From positions 18,205,548 through 18,269,547 of the forward strand of contig NC_084772.1 in the NCBI RefSeq assembly GCF_028858725.1: a DNA stretch of 64,000 bases, given 5' to 3'. The stretch is from Colius striatus. Its lineage: Eukaryota; Chordata; Aves; Coliiformes; Coliidae. A program made the position numbers and the translations under genes. The notes beneath the pieces were generated by a model. The model was not told where the DNA came from, did no database searches, and saw only the letters and a program-made list of their open reading frames with translations. Numbering within the stretch: position 1 is the stretch's first letter; every line of letters begins with the position of its first letter. Shown here piece by piece: positions 61,901 through 64,000 of this stretch.

Positions 61901-64000
61901 GAGTGCTCAAAGACAAGCCAGCTAGGGATCAGCTCGTCCATCACTTGTACTGAAAGCAAACACTCAGAAAGGTAAAGATATTCTTCAAAGGAGGATTTTG
62001 TAGACCAGTGTAATTCAAAGTAAAAGAGCTACAGAGCTGACTCTGGGGTGTCAAGATGGAAGTTGCTGAGAGTGCTAGAAGCATTCAGCATGGGAATAAC
62101 ATAGTGAAAGACAACCTAATAGTAGTAATTTTTATGAAGATTGCAGATTAACAATGGAAAGATGTGGGAGTCTACATGGATACAGACTATTCAGAAGTCA
62201 TTCTGCTGCTGTAAGGGTTTGGGGAGGGACCTGCTGCCATGTAGGTTTGTGCATATTGCCCCTGGGAAGTGGGGAGAAAAACTGTGACTCCTTTAAGCAC
62301 TTGAATGCTTTCAGCAATATAATGTTTGGATTAGGATCCACTTGAAGGTGCAGAGTGCACATTTGCTGAGTTCAAAACCGGCAGGGATTTGCTGGTGCTT
62401 ATTATAAGGTAAGAAGAGAGGGAATGTCAGTATTGCTCAATCAGTTACACACCAGCAGAAGAAAGGATGATGTTCTGAATGGGGAAATGAAAATTATTAT
62501 TATCTGGACAAAGCCATTCCTCCCAGAATGATAGTAATGGGGATAAGATATGCAGAGCTGCCAGGAGAAGGAAAATGGACCTTGATTTTGCATTAGGAGG
62601 TGGCAGGGGGGCAGGTGAAGGCAGCATGTGGAAAACACAACAGCCCAGGGATCCCTCCTGGTGTGATGCTGCAGCACCCGCGGGGCTCCGGGCGCTTGGT
62701 CCCGTGTGTCAGCAGCACAGGAAGCGAGGGAAGAAGCTGCACTGAGGGGTAGGGGAGACTGATTGGTGATGAATGAATAAAGAGATAAGATTAAAGCATG
62801 GCTAACTGGTGAGGAAGGGGGAAGGGTCTTTAAGTGTTTGAAGGGTGTTTACAGAGAGAAGGGATAAGTTAAGGTGAAACAAGGGGTTTTAGCTGTGAGC
62901 AACAGGATGAAATGAAAAGGGAGTGCTCAGATTTTATATATGTGGGCTTACCTAAATAAGGGGGCAGTCCAGAATAACTGCTCCTCAGTCTCCAGAGGAT
63001 CCCTTGTGCTGCACAAAGGCTGCTTTGAGTGCTCTGGAGGTGATGCTATGTGAAATAAGAGGCTTTTCTGTAGAATCGACAGCGCACTTCTCACTCACTT
63101 CAGTTTATTCCTCACTACCCTCTCTGTATAGATAACAAGTATTTATCAATATACCTTTCTTTTTTTTCAGTAGTAAGATTTAAGACTCTGAAATAATCTC
63201 CTCACTGATCATACAGAAGGAGCTGCAATACTTGGCCAATGTAAAAAGAAGCTGGATGACCAAGAAAGGGATTGAAGCAAGGGATCCTAAGGAAGGTTGG
63301 CTATTGGGGTGACAGCCCCAGATTTACCACCTTGGAGCAGACCATCTCCCAAAGCATCTTCGTGGCAGGACATGTGTGGGCACTGCCAACACAACTGCCC
63401 ACCAGGATGGGCAGCTGTCCCAGGAGAAGTTTGTGGTATTTCCCTCAGCATTCTTCCATCCCAGATAGGTCTTCCCTTGAGAGGACCATACACTTTTATA
63501 GCAGCTGCAGAGAATGATCTTGTTATGAATACATGGACTTAACTCCAACTCATCCATCTTAATAGGACTTATATCATTTTCCTTGATGGTTCTGATTTTC
63601 TATCCCATTAATAATAAAAAAGCTTCTCTGCTTATATATAATGCAATTCAACAGTAAGTCTCAAAGGAGGATCAAGATCACTTTGGCTTTCCATCAATTT
63701 GATACTGACGCCTCTCCAGTTAAATAACTCTTAAAGAACAGTGAAAAGGACCAGAGATTCATCCTTGGCACACATAGCTTTGATCCTGAATTTCAGTGAG
63801 GGCAATAGGAATCTTCTGACTGTTGTCGATAGACTTTGCATCACCTCCCAAAGGGCATATCAGAGAGATAAAATCCCTCTGTTTTCACCTGAAGTAAACC
63901 AATTTAGCACCCTGACATCAGTGAAGTGAGGTTGGCCTCAACTACCTGAGAACTGAGCCCTGAAGGTACCACATGAGGAGTTTGTGATCTTTTTTCTGAC
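49920..64000. other. Gene-free unique DNA to the window end
   Basis: 14 kb with no recognised exon or mobile element. Noted within: an AT-rich homeodomain-site-like block at 52880-53040, a 15-bp direct repeat flanking a short segment at 54506-54614, modest CpG-rich spots at 58745-58925 and 62665-62710, and a 177-codon open frame on the - strand at 61061-61594 that I judge to be chance. Confidence 0.45.
54506..54614 (+). repeat. 15-bp direct repeat flanking a 79-bp segment
   Basis: AAATTGAAGTGACAA occurs at 54506-54520 and again, identical, at 54600-54614. The enclosed segment includes a GC-rich core (GCAGCCGCCGTTACCACC). It resembles a target-site duplication around a small insert, or a local duplication. 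Confidence 0.85.

Noticed and set aside
1-64000. Prokaryote-style operons, defence systems or other novel multi-gene cassettes
   Set aside because: The window is vertebrate nuclear DNA with spliced genes; nothing supports such a system.

Overview
The window reads as avian nuclear DNA. The evidence is several truncated CR1 retrotransposons with the characteristic bird 3' tail, an LTR whose text I recognise from many neoavian genomes, two intronless-coding arylamine N-acetyltransferase (NAT) genes, and a five-exon MPHOSPH6 gene driven from a CpG island. Galliformes look less likely because of that LTR, but this is recall, not a search.

Layout. At 1-7 kb two NAT genes lie head to tail on the + strand: NAT-A (721-1641, 306 codons) and NAT-B (5878-6750, 290 codons). 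Each is a single coding exon just after a 3' splice site, as in vertebrate NAT genes, and each keeps the Cys68/His107/Asp122 triad. NAT-B has the standard length. NAT-A carries a 27-bp in-frame tandem duplication and a 7-residue C-terminal extension that appears to come from a one-base slip at the ancestral stop codon. At 11.9-18.9 kb MPHOSPH6 lies on the - strand, convergent with the NAT genes. All five coding exons can be joined with GT-AG introns into a 165-residue protein. It has a perfect Kozak start in a CpG island and a poly(A) signal with a U/GU-rich downstream element.

From about 19 kb to the end (45 kb) I find no host protein-coding gene. This stretch holds CR1 pieces at 25.8, 26.9, 28.6-29.7, 33.3 and 39.7 kb, an ERV-type solo LTR at 36.4-37.4 kb, a 76-bp ATTCT microsatellite that grew from a CR1 tail at 40.0 kb, and a short GAAA repeat at 49.9 kb. 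Several AT-rich or CpG-dotted unique stretches look like conserved enhancers. In mammals MPHOSPH6 is followed, on its upstream side, by a long intergenic region before CDH13; this desert may be the bird equivalent (inference).

The genes do not form one pathway. The NATs are cytosolic xenobiotic/arylamine-conjugating enzymes, and MPHOSPH6 is a nuclear RNA-exosome cofactor. I see no sign of a novel multi-gene system. The most informative oddities are the structural changes in NAT-A, the CR1-seeded microsatellite and the candidate regulatory elements of the desert.
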